Assembly: GCA_029931535.1 (NCBI GenBank)
Contig: JAQPZY010001610.1
Coordinates: 3,819,501-3,883,500, forward strand
Direction of reading: 5' to 3'
DNA: 64,000 nt
DNA from: Margaritifera margaritifera
Lineage: Eukaryota > Mollusca > Bivalvia > Unionida > Margaritiferidae
The notes beneath the pieces are model-generated. The model was given only the letters and a program-made list of their open reading frames with translations. It had not been told where the DNA came from and did not search any database. The position numbers were made by a program, and so were the translations under genes. This document shows, one piece after another, positions 36,551 to 47,771 of this stretch. Numbering within the stretch: position 1 is the stretch's first letter; each line of letters begins with the position of its first letter.

Positions 36551-37560
36551 ATATTTTAATAGGGATAGACTTGGTAGAATCACCAATAAGTGATATAGAA
36601 CCTTCTGACATGAATGGTTTATAAGTCTCCAAAATAGAATCAAACTGGGGTTTGTTTGACCCAACAAATGTATTGCTTCAATACAAGACCGTGACCTTGA
36701 CCTCTTTGAAATAAGGGCATTTGGAATAGCTCTGTCTTTATTATGTTGCCTACTTTTCAACCGGTAGCAATCAGAAATGACCTGCCCTTTCTTTTTACAA
36801 TAAGTGCGCGTAGGAAGAGACAAGGATTTCTGATCAGTCTTGTCAGAAATTTGATTTCTAAAAGTTGTACCGGTTTGAAATTTGGAAGTACTCGTATAAG
36901 ACTGAGATGGTTTTATTTTAACCAAAACATGCTGAGAGTAAGATTTACTGACAAATGAAACTTTGTGAGTTAAGGAATAATCATCAGCCATGCAAGCAGC
37001 ATTTTCCAAAGTTTCCATCGCTATGGACGCACCTCTTGAACGCTTCAATTAATACGAGCTGTCTGCGGTTATCGTAATCTTTATCAACCTTCTTGGCTGT
37101 GCATCACCTATCAAACAGTTGTTCTTTTTCCCTTGCAAATTCGAGATGGGTTTGTCCAGTTTCTTTCTACAATTGCTAAACCCCTGTCGATATGCCTCGG
37201 GTACTAACTCATAACCCTTCAATATATATTCTTTAACCACATCATAATCAACACCCTGTTGTACTGATAGTGAAGTGTAGACTTCACTAGCTTTGCCAAT
37301 AAGTACACTGATAGTGAAGTGTAGACTTGTAATAATTAAGTCCAGTGCTCTCTTGGCCATTTCAAATTTTCAGCAATTTTCTCCAAGCGAAGAAAGTATG
37401 TATCTACTTCTCTTTTCCTGAAAGGGGGACACTAACCTAATATATCTGGTAACATCAAAACCTGAACTTGCGTGTAAAGGGGGGTGGGGGATCTCCGCTT
37501 GCCAGTTCTAATTCTTTTAATCTATATTGCATTTCCCTTCTTCGCTCTGCATCTGTATTT

Positions 37561-37632
<72 letters not shown>

Positions 37633-38036
37633 ATCTGCCTCTCCTTCATTTTCCTCTTCTCTTTCTCAGTATCTGCATTTCTCTCCCCTCTTTCTCTCTC
37701 AGCATCTGCATTTTCCTTTCCTCTTTCTCTTTCTGAATTTCCATTTCCATCATTTGTCTCTGAAGCTGAAGCTTTCTTAATTCTAATTCCATCTGGTTTT
37801 TTTAGCAGTAATTTCCTTAATTTCCTATCAATCAAACCCAAAGCACTATTATCCACATCATTTCCCACCAAATACTGAATAAAAATATTCCTTATCTCTT
37901 GCTTTGTTAAAGACGCGTTCGCATTAGAAAGATCATAATGTCTGGCAAGCTCAAGCAGGTCATCCTTTTTCATAGACTCTAACCCTACCTGGGTAGGTCT
38001 TGAAACAAAATTCTCAACATTATATGACATTGTCAA
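36548..38036 (-). pseudogene. Gag, SCAN-like capsid, frame-broken
   Basis: The start ATG is at about 38036-38030 (MTMSYNVENF). The N-terminal helix has DDLLELARHYDLS, followed by a charged Glu/Arg/Lys-rich stretch. The middle segment (37360-37049) has LIGKASEVYTSLSVQQGVDY and YILKGYELVPEAYRQGFSNC, the signature shared by Gmr1-like gag and the vertebrate SCAN domain. A zinc-knuckle remnant YCKKKGQVISDCYRLK (about 36795-36750) keeps only two of the usual CCHC ligands. A (CT)n tract at 37563-37631 expanded inside the charged region and destroyed the frame, and stops occur at about 37629 and 37049. Confidence 0.8.
37563..37631. repeat. (CT)n microsatellite inside gag
   Basis: About 35 CT units. 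On the gag strand it is (GA)n, read as alternating Glu-Arg, continuous with the natural Glu/Arg-rich segment from which it probably expanded. Confidence 0.95.
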
Positions 38037-38176
38037 TGCTTGCTGATTTCAATAAAGATTTCTCAAATGTCTGAAATAAAAAATCTTTGCCACGGACAGT
38101 GTAAATTCCTAAACAAAGTCAAATTAAATTTTAAAGGCACTTTTTAATATCTCTGAAATGTTTTAAAGAAGATCAG

Positions 38177-38194
38177 ATCCCGGACGAGCCCCCA
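38177..38194 (-). promoter_or_regulatory. Primer-binding site for tRNA-Pro
   Basis: On the minus strand TGGGGGCTCGTCCGGGAT, 18 nt, lies five bases inside the 5' LTR. It is the exact complement of the conserved 3' end, including CCA, of animal tRNA-Pro as I know it. Confidence 0.88.
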
Positions 38195-38199
38195 ATTTA

Positions 38200-38842
38200 T
38201 GTTACGACTCTAGGTCTTAAAAAGTATGTAACAGAAAGAAAGTGAAACCAGCAATGTAAATTATATCAACAAGCAATTTATTTCTCTACAAAGTGAAATT
38301 CAAGAGATACTTACAATACTGTAAATCAAATTCCAAATAATCCTAAATGTTCTAATCACATGTCCAAAAATAGAGAATGTTCCGAATGAGTTCCAGTAGT
38401 CTTGAATGTCTTGTATGACACAATGATACAATCCAGAATATCTTTGAATGAGTTCACAAAAGTCCAAAGTGATGAAATAATTCAAAAGTCAATGAGGACT
38501 TTAGTAATTCCAACGAATATCTTAAATAAATAATTCCTCTCGAATTATATCTGATTTCAACGCCACAAGCTGTAAACTCTGATCTCAAATGAATTCCCAC
38601 AGACTGATCTAAAACAGGAATGAATAATATGTTTACCAAATCCCTATTTATACACATTTCACTTGACCTATATCATAACAGGATGTGAATAATCAAATAA
38701 AAAAAAAGTTTAATTGTAAGCAAGACTGGTCTTGAACTCAAATGCTTGTAAACATTCTGTTAATAAGTGACCATAATATAAAGTACAACTTACCATCATA
38801 GACAAAATGTAAACTGACATTATAGATTAAAACTCCATAACA
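38200..38842 (-). repeat. 5' LTR of the Gypsy element
   Basis: 643 bp, with TGTTACGACTC at its left edge and CCATAACA at its right edge in plus orientation. It contains about 220 bp (38331-38560) missing from the other LTR. Confidence 0.9.
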
Positions 38843-39399
38843 CGGGATAAGTGTATAATAACTAGTGATATTTCTGTCTTCCGATTGGATAGTGGGTGAT
38901 GCCATTCGATTGGATAGTGGGTGATACCATTCGCACAACATCTCCATCATTCCCATAACGGCTAGTTTGGAAACTACCCTCTGCACTGCAGTGACTGGTT
39001 GGTAACTTCACATCGGAGCGGTGTATAACTTGTACGAAGTACGAAATTTCCGTAACTTTTTCAAAGATGGAGGTTCATAGTTATCTCCTGTCTCATCAGT
39101 ACCGGAAGCGTGATGCACATGTTAGCGAACCTTAGAAATACTTTGACGGAGTGATCAAGCGTAAAAAGGTTTTTGAAATCTCTGGAAAAAGTCACCCCCT
39201 AGGTAAAATAGAACCATGCCAACGGCGTTATTCAAAGACTTTGTGGAATTACTGGAAGAAGTTAAGTACAAGAAAGGTTTCTAAGTTCAAACAAGAAACT
39301 TGGAAATGTTTCGGCCAAGAACAAGTCATTTCAATCGATAAGTAGCTGTAGTGAATGATGTGATAGTGTGTGACGTGCACATGACGTCATTTGGAACAC
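38843..39399. mobile_element. Dispersed-repeat copy (minus orientation) and flank
   Basis: The reverse complement of 38917-39115 aligns with 55523-55716. Shared words include TAGTTTCCAAACTAGC versus AAGTTTCCAAACTAGC, CACTGCAGT and CTTCCGGT. A 26-bp unit (CGATTGGATAGTGGGTGAT...) is doubled at 38882-38931. The 64-codon frame at 39151-39345 shows no domain. Confidence 0.6.
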
Positions 39400-39840
39400 A
39401 AGGTACATGTCATTCGGACCACTTCGGCTACTTCTGCAAGACACAAATATGCCTCAGATGTATGCCGGCGCAGTAATTTACAGATAAATCATACATTTTG
39501 TTCGCCGGAAATTTCCTCGCCAAAAAAAAGCTGCAATTTATTCGGACCACCTCTGTTGTTTCTACAATTGGATTGACCGTAGAATTAACGGAGAAGTTGC
39601 GAATTAAAAATAGTTCGTTGCATTCGCAGCTTCTCGGTCAATCCTCCTTTCTTAAATAACCGAGGTGGTCCCAGTGGCACCTATCGGCATACATTCGAGG
39701 TATGATCCGTAGGATTGACCTCGAAGTTGCGAATGAAAAAAGAGTTTGATGCATTCGGAACTTCTCGGTCGTACCTTGTTTCGTAAATAGCCAAGGTGGC
39801 CCGAATGGCAGCTGTCAGCATAAGTTCGAGGTGTATGCAA
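39400..39840. mobile_element. Foldback (MITE-like) element with nested inverted repeats
   Basis: CGGACCACCTC(T)G...GGATTGACCG (39501-39590) pairs with the reverse complement of CTCGGTCAATCC...ACCGAGGTGGTCCC (39631-39675). A second set, GAAGTTGCGAAT (about 39727) and CATTCGGAACTTCTCGGTC (about 39753-39771), repeats the pattern, and CATTCGGACCACTTCGGCTA (39412-39431) pairs with GCCAAGGTGGCCCGAATG (about 39791-39808). The unit therefore folds on itself at two levels. No coding capacity. Confidence 0.6.
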
Positions 39841-40861
39841 TGGATGCTTTTATAATATTATTGTTAGCAACCATCTTGTTGTTCAAGTTACCTGTTTAAA
39901 TTCTTGTGAATGAATTTGTGTGCGTATTGTGTGTCCATTTCTGCTATTTGCACTGTAGCCTATAACATATGACAGGTGAAGTCTTATTTTCTTTGCAGAA
40001 TTCACTTTTTCAGAATTACTATATTGTCTTACATTCTGAAAAAGAACAATATATGCATAGGTTTTTGTGTTGTTTTGATAAAGTTACATTTAGACGTATT
40101 TCATGTGAAAATTATAAAGCTGCTCAAAGTATACAATTATTGGAATTGTACTTAACAGCAAATACAAATGGAACCTCCCAGGTAGATCCAAACTTTATTT
40201 TTTTATGAATCCCATAACTGTATATAAATTATACTATCATTTTCTTCTTGTCTTGTTGACTACGTTGTTTGTTTCTTTGAGTAATAATTTTGCGTTTAGC
40301 AGGTCTATAAAACAATATTTTGAAATATTTTATATTGGCAGGGACCTTTCTCGTGAATGATAATTTTAAAAAAATTACCAACGCGGCTTAAAACTATTAA
40401 AGACTTCTATTTTCATGCTGCACTCGGTTTTTCTTTATTTTAGTCTGATTTGAAGAGAAAGAAAAAAACTCCTCCTTCCTCATCCATGCCAGTCATCTTC
40501 GTCTTGCGTTTCTCTCTTAAAAGAAATTTTGTCAAAGAAGTCATGACTTTCTCTTACCGTATGCAAAATTTTGGCGCAATTTACTCAGCAGTTTCTGCTG
40601 TATCTGCGATTAAGTCACTTTAAAATACATTCGCTGTGACGTTTTAAAATGTTTTTTTTTTTCTGCGTTATCCCTGTGTTTGATACCCACTTATAGGCAC
40701 GTATTTTTTTAAAATCCGTTATATCCGTTATTATATATTTACTGAATAAGAAGTGAACATCCTTTAAATTTATATATACTTTGTCATAATTTGCTTTATT
40801 TATTTTATACATCTCAGGCCGATTTCAGCTTTTGACGCGAAAATTGCTATAGTACACTAGT
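39841..40861. other. Non-genic stretch
   Basis: AT-rich. Small open frames (39969-40208 plus, 40615-40812 minus) carry no recognisable domain. Confidence 0.45.
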
Positions 40862-41107
40862 CTTACTAGTAGCTGTGGTTACCTTCGCTCTGCAAGTGAA
40901 GTCTCTGACTATTTGACTGAGTCTAACTAGTAGCTGTGGTTACCTTCGCTCTGCAAGTAAAGTCTCTGACTATTTGACTGAGTCTAACTAGTAGCTGTGG
41001 TTACCTTCGCTCTGCAAGTGAAGTCTCTGACTATTTGACTGAGTCTAACTAGTAGCTGTGGTTACCTTTGCTCTGCAAGTGAAGTCTCTGACTATTTGAC
41101 TGAGTCC
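40862..41107. repeat. 61-bp minisatellite, four copies
   Basis: TCTAACTAGTAGCTGTGGTT, then ACCTTCGCTCTGCAAGTGAA and GTCTCTGACTATTTGACTGAG. Copies are almost identical. Confidence 0.95.
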
Positions 41108-41337
41108 CAACCATCAGTAAAATAGCCATGGACTTTTAGAGCTAAGGTGATAACAGCTAACGAACAATGAAGGAATTTCAGTGGACAGTTAAGTGTAAAG
41201 TTTTAGATAACGTCACAAAAGTGTGTAGGTTTTCTAAATCGGGGTCTCTAAGATCATACACCGCAGACGACAATGGAACCTAGAACCATAGTATGAATCA
41301 GACGAGAACAGTTTGAGAAGATGTCGATGATCGCGCG

Positions 41338-41371
<34 letters not shown>

Positions 41372-42858
41372 ATTACTATAAGGAGGAAACACATTATCCT
41401 GGAAACAGATTTGTACATTTCTGGGATATAGAGTCAAGTTAGATGTACTCCTCATAAATTGTGCGAGAGAGAGGGAGGGAGATTGGGGCAATAACTTAAA
41501 TGTTTTGAGCCATCATTCAAGTGTAACAGTCATTAGAAGTTGAATTTCACATATATTCTATAAAAACAAATTACTTGCAACTGTTAGTGCAGACATATGG
41601 AATAATTATTTATGTAAGATATGTAAATTCAATACCGTCGGCCCAAATTTCTTTTTGTACGGCCATTCATATCTACGGTGGTGGTGGAAAATATTTCCGT
41701 GATAAACAATAAAGCAGTAACTATTCAGCCTCTGGTTATAATTATGTATTTTTTTACCGCGAGATCTCTAGTATTCGCCGTGCTTTAATGCTAGATATTT
41801 TAATAAACATTTCAGTGAATACATATATGGCCAATAATATGGTGCACCGTACCCAATGGCCTTAACATTCTTTCAGCCATGGTAAAAAAGTTCATTCGAA
41901 GAAAATGAAGTTTGCCGAGTTTCATTTTACTTAAAAATATATACATTGTATATCAAAGATACGGCATGGATATTATTTTATATCACATACAAATACACAT
42001 AATTAAATTTCCAGTGGAATTGAGATTGGCTACAAGAAGATGTGTATTGATGGAGAGAGTTAATTTTTCAGATTCGCTACAAAATGTAGTTCTGCAGCTA
42101 TTCCCAATCTTATTGGAAATTGTTAATTTGCTTTTATTCATGAACTTCTATTTTCATTCATATTGATTAAGCAAATAAAAGAGATACTTAAGATTCAAAC
42201 GTGAAAGCTGGTTTAAATAGAGAATTACAAACATTGTACGGCCAGCGTTCCAAATAGTGAACCCACGGGCATTTGTATCGATCGATTCCCTGAGTACGTC
42301 GAACCAAGTGGGGAACAGACCAAATAAAACGAGGAACAAACAGGGGGTTATTCAAAAATTTTAAGTTATTTGCTGTTGATCCAAGTCATTATTATTCTTG
42401 ACTTACCACTGCTACTTACAGACAGATTCTCTCTCTCTCTCTCTCTGTTTTGATTCATTTGTACGTACTTCTTGCATGTTACATACGGTTTGCATTTGTC
42501 TACGTGTTTACAGATTGTAATAAGTTTCAGTAACGTTTATGATGGAATTGTCAACCAGCTTTTAACAAAAGCCAATCTGAATCTCTCATTGTTTGTAGTT
42601 TGTTGGAAAAACTTACTCATTACGTCATGTACTTAACGGGAGTAATCCAGCAACACTATTGGCTGAAAAAATAGGTCATGTTCTAAATGTAGCTTGGGAC
42701 AACTTGATTGGCAAACGTGCAGGCTAGTCAAGAAGTTACGGTGCTCTTTCACTAGCTTTGAAATTGCCGTTGTGGGAGTAACAATGTTGCGTAGGCAAGG
42801 TTGATTGACAGGATATACCAATATGAAGTCTTAGTAGCCGTGGAAAATGTAAGTACGA
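41108..42858. other. Non-genic stretch with simple repeats
   Basis: Holds (TG)n at 41342-41369 and (CT)n at 42427-42447. No exon recognised. Confidence 0.45.
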
Positions 42859-44200
42859 AGCATCGTCCTATATCGATAATGTACCATCTATGGAATGTTC
42901 CAGCCTTTATTGCATCGTCCAATATCGATGTACCATCTATGGAATGTTGCAGCCTTTATTGCATCGTCCTATATCGATAATGTACCATCTATGGAATGTT
43001 CCAGCCTTTATTGCATCGTCCAATATCGATGTACCATCTATGGAATGTTGCAGTCTTTATTGCATCGTCCTATATCGATGTACCATCTATGGAATGTTCC
43101 AGCCTTTATTGCATCGTCCTATATCGATGTACCATCTATGGAATGTTGCAGCCTTTATTGCATCGTCCTATATCGATGTACCATCTATGGAATGTTCCAG
43201 CCTTTATTGCATCGTCCTATATCGATAATGTACCATCTATGGAATGTTCCAGCCTTTATTGCATCGTCCAATATCGATGTACCATCTATGGAATGTTGCA
43301 GTCTTTATTGCATCGTCCAATATCGATGTACCATCTATGGAATGTTCCAGCCTTTATTGCATCGTCCTATATCGATGTACCATCTATGGAATGTTCCAGC
43401 CTTTATTGCATCGTCCTATATCGATGTACCATCTATGGAATGTTGCAGCCTTTATTGCATCGTCCTATATCGATGTACCATCTATGGAATGTTGCAGCCT
43501 TTATTGCATCGTCCTATATCGATGTACCATCTATGGAATGTTGCAGCCTTTATTGCATCGTCCTATATCGATAATGTACCATCTATGGAATGTTCCAGCC
43601 TTTATTGCATCGTCCAATATCGATGTACCATCTATGGAATGTTGCAGTCTTTATTGCATCGTCCAATATCGACGTACCATCTATGGAATGTTCCAGCCTT
43701 TATTGCATCGTCCTATATCGATGTACCATCTATGGAATGTTGCAGCCTTTATTGCATCGTCCTATATCGATGTACCATCTATGGAATGTTGCAGCCTTTA
43801 TTGCATCGTCCTATATCGATGTACCATCTATGGAATGTTGCAGCCTTTATTGCATCGTCCTATATCGATGTACCATCTATGGAATGTTGCAGCCTTTATT
43901 GCATCGTCCTATATCGATGTACCATCTATGGAATGTTCCAGCCTTTATTGCATCGTCCTATATCGATGTACCATCTATGGAATGTTGCAGCCTTTATTGC
44001 ATCGTCCTATATCGATGTACCATCTATGGAATGTTGCAGCCTTTATTGCATCGTCCAATATCGATGTACCATCTATGGAATGTTGCAGCCTTTATTGCAT
44101 CGTCCAATATCGATGTACCATCTATGGAATGTTGCAGCCTTTATTGCATCGTCCAATATCGATGTACCATCTATGGAATGTTCCAGCCTTTATTGCATAG
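42859..44200. repeat. 49/52-bp minisatellite, about 27 copies
   Basis: The unit contains CGATGTACCATCTATGGAAT, then GTT(G/C)CAGCCTTTATTGCATC and GTCC(T/A)ATAT. Copies with CGATAATGTACC are 52 bp and the rest 49 bp. All three plus frames lack stops, giving overlapping frames up to 438 codons. This is a property of the unit, not evidence of a protein. Three diagnostic variants (G/C, C/T in AGTC, T/A in CCAAT) occur in blocks, suggesting multi-unit duplication. Confidence 0.97.
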
Positions 44201-44241
44201 TTCCAAATTAATGTTTGCATTATATGCTTAAGCAGTTGAAA

Positions 44242-44339
44242 CAGTGGCGTAACATCAAATTGGGATTTTGGGCCCCTCTTTCGCCCCCCCCCCCCCCCCC
44301 AGCATTGCGGAGGCTGCGGGGGTGGTAGTTACGCCACTG
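44242..44339. mobile_element. Short foldback unit with perfect 12-bp ends
   Basis: CAGTGGCGTAAC (44242-44253) and GTTACGCCACTG (44328-44339) are perfect inverted repeats around a C17 run and a GC-rich core. It is the same layout as 14508-14673. Confidence 0.6.
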
Positions 44340-44821
44340 AGTTGATATATACTGCTAACTAACTATTCAAGGAACTATTTTGTGGAAATATAAATTCCAC
44401 CATGTTGTTTATATGGTCGTTCACCCAGGTCAAGGGTCAAACACAACACAATCCTGGAGACGTTGATAGAGATTAGATGTACAGGAACGGAGTAAATTAT
44501 GGGAGAGAGTGAGATCTCACATGAATTGTATCATGAACAGTGTTTGCGCATAATAAATATATGGGCCGGCATATGATTATTTAAACTTGCTACCATCGCT
44601 GCAAGTTACCATTTTTCTGAAAAGATATTCATCAAACTTGGTATGTATGCTGATATAAATAAGTTCTCGAATGGGTTTGGTTATGAGATATATCAGGTCA
44701 TAAGGTATTATAGGTATCAAACAACGTTTTCTATATGTGCAAATGTTTGCCTGAGGGCAAGGACAGTTTTTTTATCATCTTAGAATATGCCTCTGAATAG
44801 ATTGCATTATACTCGGTATGC

Positions 44822-44929
44822 AAATTTATATCATTAGCATCTCCAATAAATTTATATCATTAGCATCTCCAATAAATTTATATCATTAGCATCTCCAATA
44901 AATTTATATCATTAGCATCTCCAATAAAT
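44822..44929. repeat. 26-bp minisatellite, four copies
   Basis: AAATTTATATCATTAGCATC followed by TCCAAT, tandem at 26 bp. Confidence 0.93.
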
Positions 44930-45376
44930 TTGAATAATTAGCAACATCTTTTGCATATTGACAATATTCTTGAACACCTGTAGTGTTTTAATCAGTTTCA
45001 GCAGTTCAACTTCGATTTACAAGATTTCAAGATTCCTTGTTTGTTTACATATAGATGTATGTTTGGAAAACTATGAAGGTTGACAAACTGAATTTAGTCC
45101 ATTGCAGTCAATTAGCACAAACAAGCGATATCAGACCCGCAGGGGCTTCTAATTAAATTTCGAAGTTGTAAGTCCTCAGTAGATTTGTGTGCTTTAAAAA
45201 AAATACGATTTTTTATTTTGTCGGTAAATAACTGTTTTGTTTGGTGAGTGATATGAGAATAACGATCATACACGATTAAAACTTTTTCTGAACATACAGG
45301 AAAGAACTTCAAAATTCAGGGTCGCCTCCTTCAGATTTAAAATGTTTGCTCTTGTTCTTACAAAGGTTTGAATATA
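44930..45376. other. Non-genic spacer
   Basis: Nothing recognised. Confidence 0.45.
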
Positions 45377-46085
45377 TTACACAGTTCACCAGTCGCTACT
45401 TTACTTTATACCTTACCTTATTACACAGTTCACCAGTCGCTACTTTACTTTATACCTTACCTTATTACACACTTCACCAGTCGCTACTTTACTTTATATC
45501 TTACCTTATTACACAGTTCACCAGTCGCTACTTTACTTTATACCTTACCATGTTACACAGTTCACCAGTCACTACTCTTCTTTAGACCTTACCTTATTAC
45601 ACAGTTCACCAGTCGCTACTCTACTTTAGACCTTACCTTATTACACAGTTCACTAGTCGCTATTTTACTTTAGACCTTACCTTATTACACAGTTCATCAG
45701 TCGCTACTCTAATTTAGACCTTACCTTATTACACAGTTCACCAGTCATTACTTTACTTTATACCTTACCTTATTACACAGTTCACCAGTCGCTATTTTAC
45801 TTTAGACCTTACCATGTTACACAGTTCACCAGTCACTACTCTTCTTTAGACCTTACCTTATTACACAGTTCACCAGTCGCTATTTTACTTTATACCTTAC
45901 CTTATTACACAGTTCACCAGTCACTACTTTACTTTAGACCTTACCTTATTACACAGTTCACCAGTCACTACTATACTTTAGACCTTACCTTATTACATAG
46001 TTCACCAGTCACTACTCTACTTTAGACCTTACCTTATTACACAGCTCACCAGTCGCTATTTTACTTTAGACCTTACCTTATTCCA
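45377..46085. repeat. 44-bp minisatellite, about 16 copies
   Basis: TTACACAGTTCACCAGTCGC, then TACTTTACTTTATACC and TTACCTTA, at 45377, 45421, 45465 and onward. Variants are TTTATACC/TTTAGACC and GTCGC/GTCAC. Confidence 0.96.
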
Positions 46086-47231
46086 TACAAACAAAAAACA
46101 AAAAACAAAACAACTATTTTCCTGCCTGTCCATTTCATACTTGAACAGAGAATGGTCCTTCATTATCAGGGTGACAAAGTTCATGCTTTAGTGCTAAAAA
46201 TGACAAAGAACAGATAACTCTATTCAATATTTAATTAACACAAATTAATTAACACTAATATTGTTGTACATCAAAATAGTAAAATAAGAAAAGAAACGAA
46301 CATGTATAATTGTTTAAATGGAATGTTTATACATAGCACTTTAAATACTGAATTAATTTTAAACCTAAACATGTCTCGATGAAATTTTTGTGGCGAATTT
46401 GTCTTTGGAAAGAATTTTTTATTATAAACACTTCTATAACCTTTCATTGATTTCAAGTCATGCATAAGACTTCTGCATATGTCTGTATCATGGATATCGT
46501 TGTCTTTGTGAACAGGGAGTGGTCTATACACCTGATCAGTTCTTGTACGAAAACGTAACCAGCCGAGTTCGTTCCCACTGATTTTTGATAAGGGGAAAAG
46601 TCTTGGAACTTAACCCCTTATCTGTTGAGATTTTACAATAAAACAATAAAATCAAAATTTATTAACACCGATATTACAAAAATAAACTAAAAACTAGAAT
46701 TTAACAAAATAAAGTTTATAAATGATTTTTAAAAAAGACTGCTATCCGCTGAAGGTAATAATTTCAGATATATTTACCCAGGTAATTACTACAGAATGAG
46801 TTTTTTTTTTTAAAAAAAAAAGGGACATCTCACTCACGTTCATATCCTGCCCACCTTTAAAAAGGAACATCCCACTCACGTTCATATTCTGCCCACCTTT
46901 ACAGAATTACACTAAAGGAAATAATTTCAATAACATACGTTGTCTTTACAAAAGAATAGTAAATAGCAATGAATGAGATAATTGTGTATGAACTTTATCG
47001 TTGAAATCTCAGACTTCCCTGGTGTTTTATTTTCCAGTATTCGCCCTTAAATATTATGTTGAAATACATTTTAGCTCTGGCAAATACTATTATTCGAAAG
47101 CATTATTCCAATCGTGTACTGTTTTTCTGCTGATTTTTCATCCGATCTAAAATCACGAATTACAAGCTATTTCATTTTTAGTAAATTTTGCAAACTGTAT
47201 TTTTCGGTGATAGAAATATTCCCTCATGGAT
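46086..47231. other. Non-genic stretch 3' of the CAP gene
   Basis: A roughly 43-bp direct duplication (GGGACATCTCACTCACGTTC and onward) lies at about 46820-46905, next to a T/A homopolymer pair. No exon recognised. Confidence 0.45.
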
Positions 47232-47305
47232 TTTATTTCTACTTGCTACCAATCACAAATTTACTCATGGATCTTATTTGTACTTGCTACCAATCACAAA
47301 TTTGA
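47226..47305. repeat. About 40-bp direct duplication in the 3' flank
   Basis: CTCATGGAT(T/C)TTATTT followed by TACTTGCTACCAATCACAAA occurs twice. Confidence 0.85.
47232..47237 (-). terminator. Candidate polyadenylation signal of the CAP gene
   Basis: AATAAA on the minus strand, about 245 bp past the stop codon. It is the first perfect hexamer I found in that direction. Confidence 0.35.
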
Positions 47306-47481
47306 GATAATAAACTATATATTCTTCAATAATATCACAGATATTTATACAAATCTGTGTCCATTGTTAGTCAGGCATTTGCTGTCCATTGTTAATAAGG
47401 ACTGGAGACAATACTACAATCCAGGTCTGTATAATAGAACAGATAACGGACAGTCTGAGCGGACGCAATAGATGTTTGAAA

Positions 47482-47636
47482 TTATTTCTTAGGCGGAGGA
47501 ACATTCTCCACGAAGTGACCAACAAGATTCCCTGCCGGCCGATAATTGCCCACAACGATCACTTTGCCACCCGACGTCTTGGCTTTTCCAATGCCCATCT
47601 CTTTGCTCTCTTTCCATATTATCTGTGTGAAGTGTC
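47482..47636 (-). CDS. CAP gene, last exon
   Basis: Acceptor CTTACAG at 47637-47643. Two bases complete a split Gly codon, then [20 protein letters not shown] and on to YRPAGN and ENVPPPKK, with TAA at 47484-47482. It carries the second His of the CAP tetrad. Confidence 0.95.
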
Positions 47637-47700
47637 CTGTAAGATATTAAACGGATTTGTGTACATTTCCATGGCCTTAAATACTCGTTTCATATTATTC

Positions 47701-47771
<71 letters not shown>

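Larger units (their letters stand above)
33316..38842 (-). mobile_element. Dead Ty3/Gypsy LTR retrotransposon, Gmr1-like domain order
   Basis: A 5.5-kb element on the minus strand. The order 5' to 3' is: LTR (38842-38200), tRNA-Pro primer site (38194-38177), gag (38036-36548), protease with DTGA (about 36545), integrase (36032-34727), reverse transcriptase (34730 to about 33960), a stub of RNase H (to 33904), polypurine tract (33745-33737) and LTR (33736-33316). Integrase lies upstream of reverse transcriptase, as in Ty1/copia and in the Gmr1-like branch of Ty3/Gypsy; ordinary Gypsy elements have the reverse. All frames are interrupted. The LTRs share TGTTAC...TAACA ends but differ visibly along their length, and the 3' LTR lacks about 220 bp present in the 5' LTR. 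No target-site duplication is evident. This is an old, immobile copy. Confidence 0.9.

Noticed and set aside
36743..36958. Plus-strand frames across the Gypsy element
   Set aside because: They are antisense to gag, integrase and reverse transcriptase motifs that read clearly on the minus strand.
42895..44211. 438-codon open frame and its overlapping partners
   Set aside because: They consist wholly of the 49/52-bp satellite. All three frames are open because the unit has no stop, and the differences between copies show no codon-position bias by eye.
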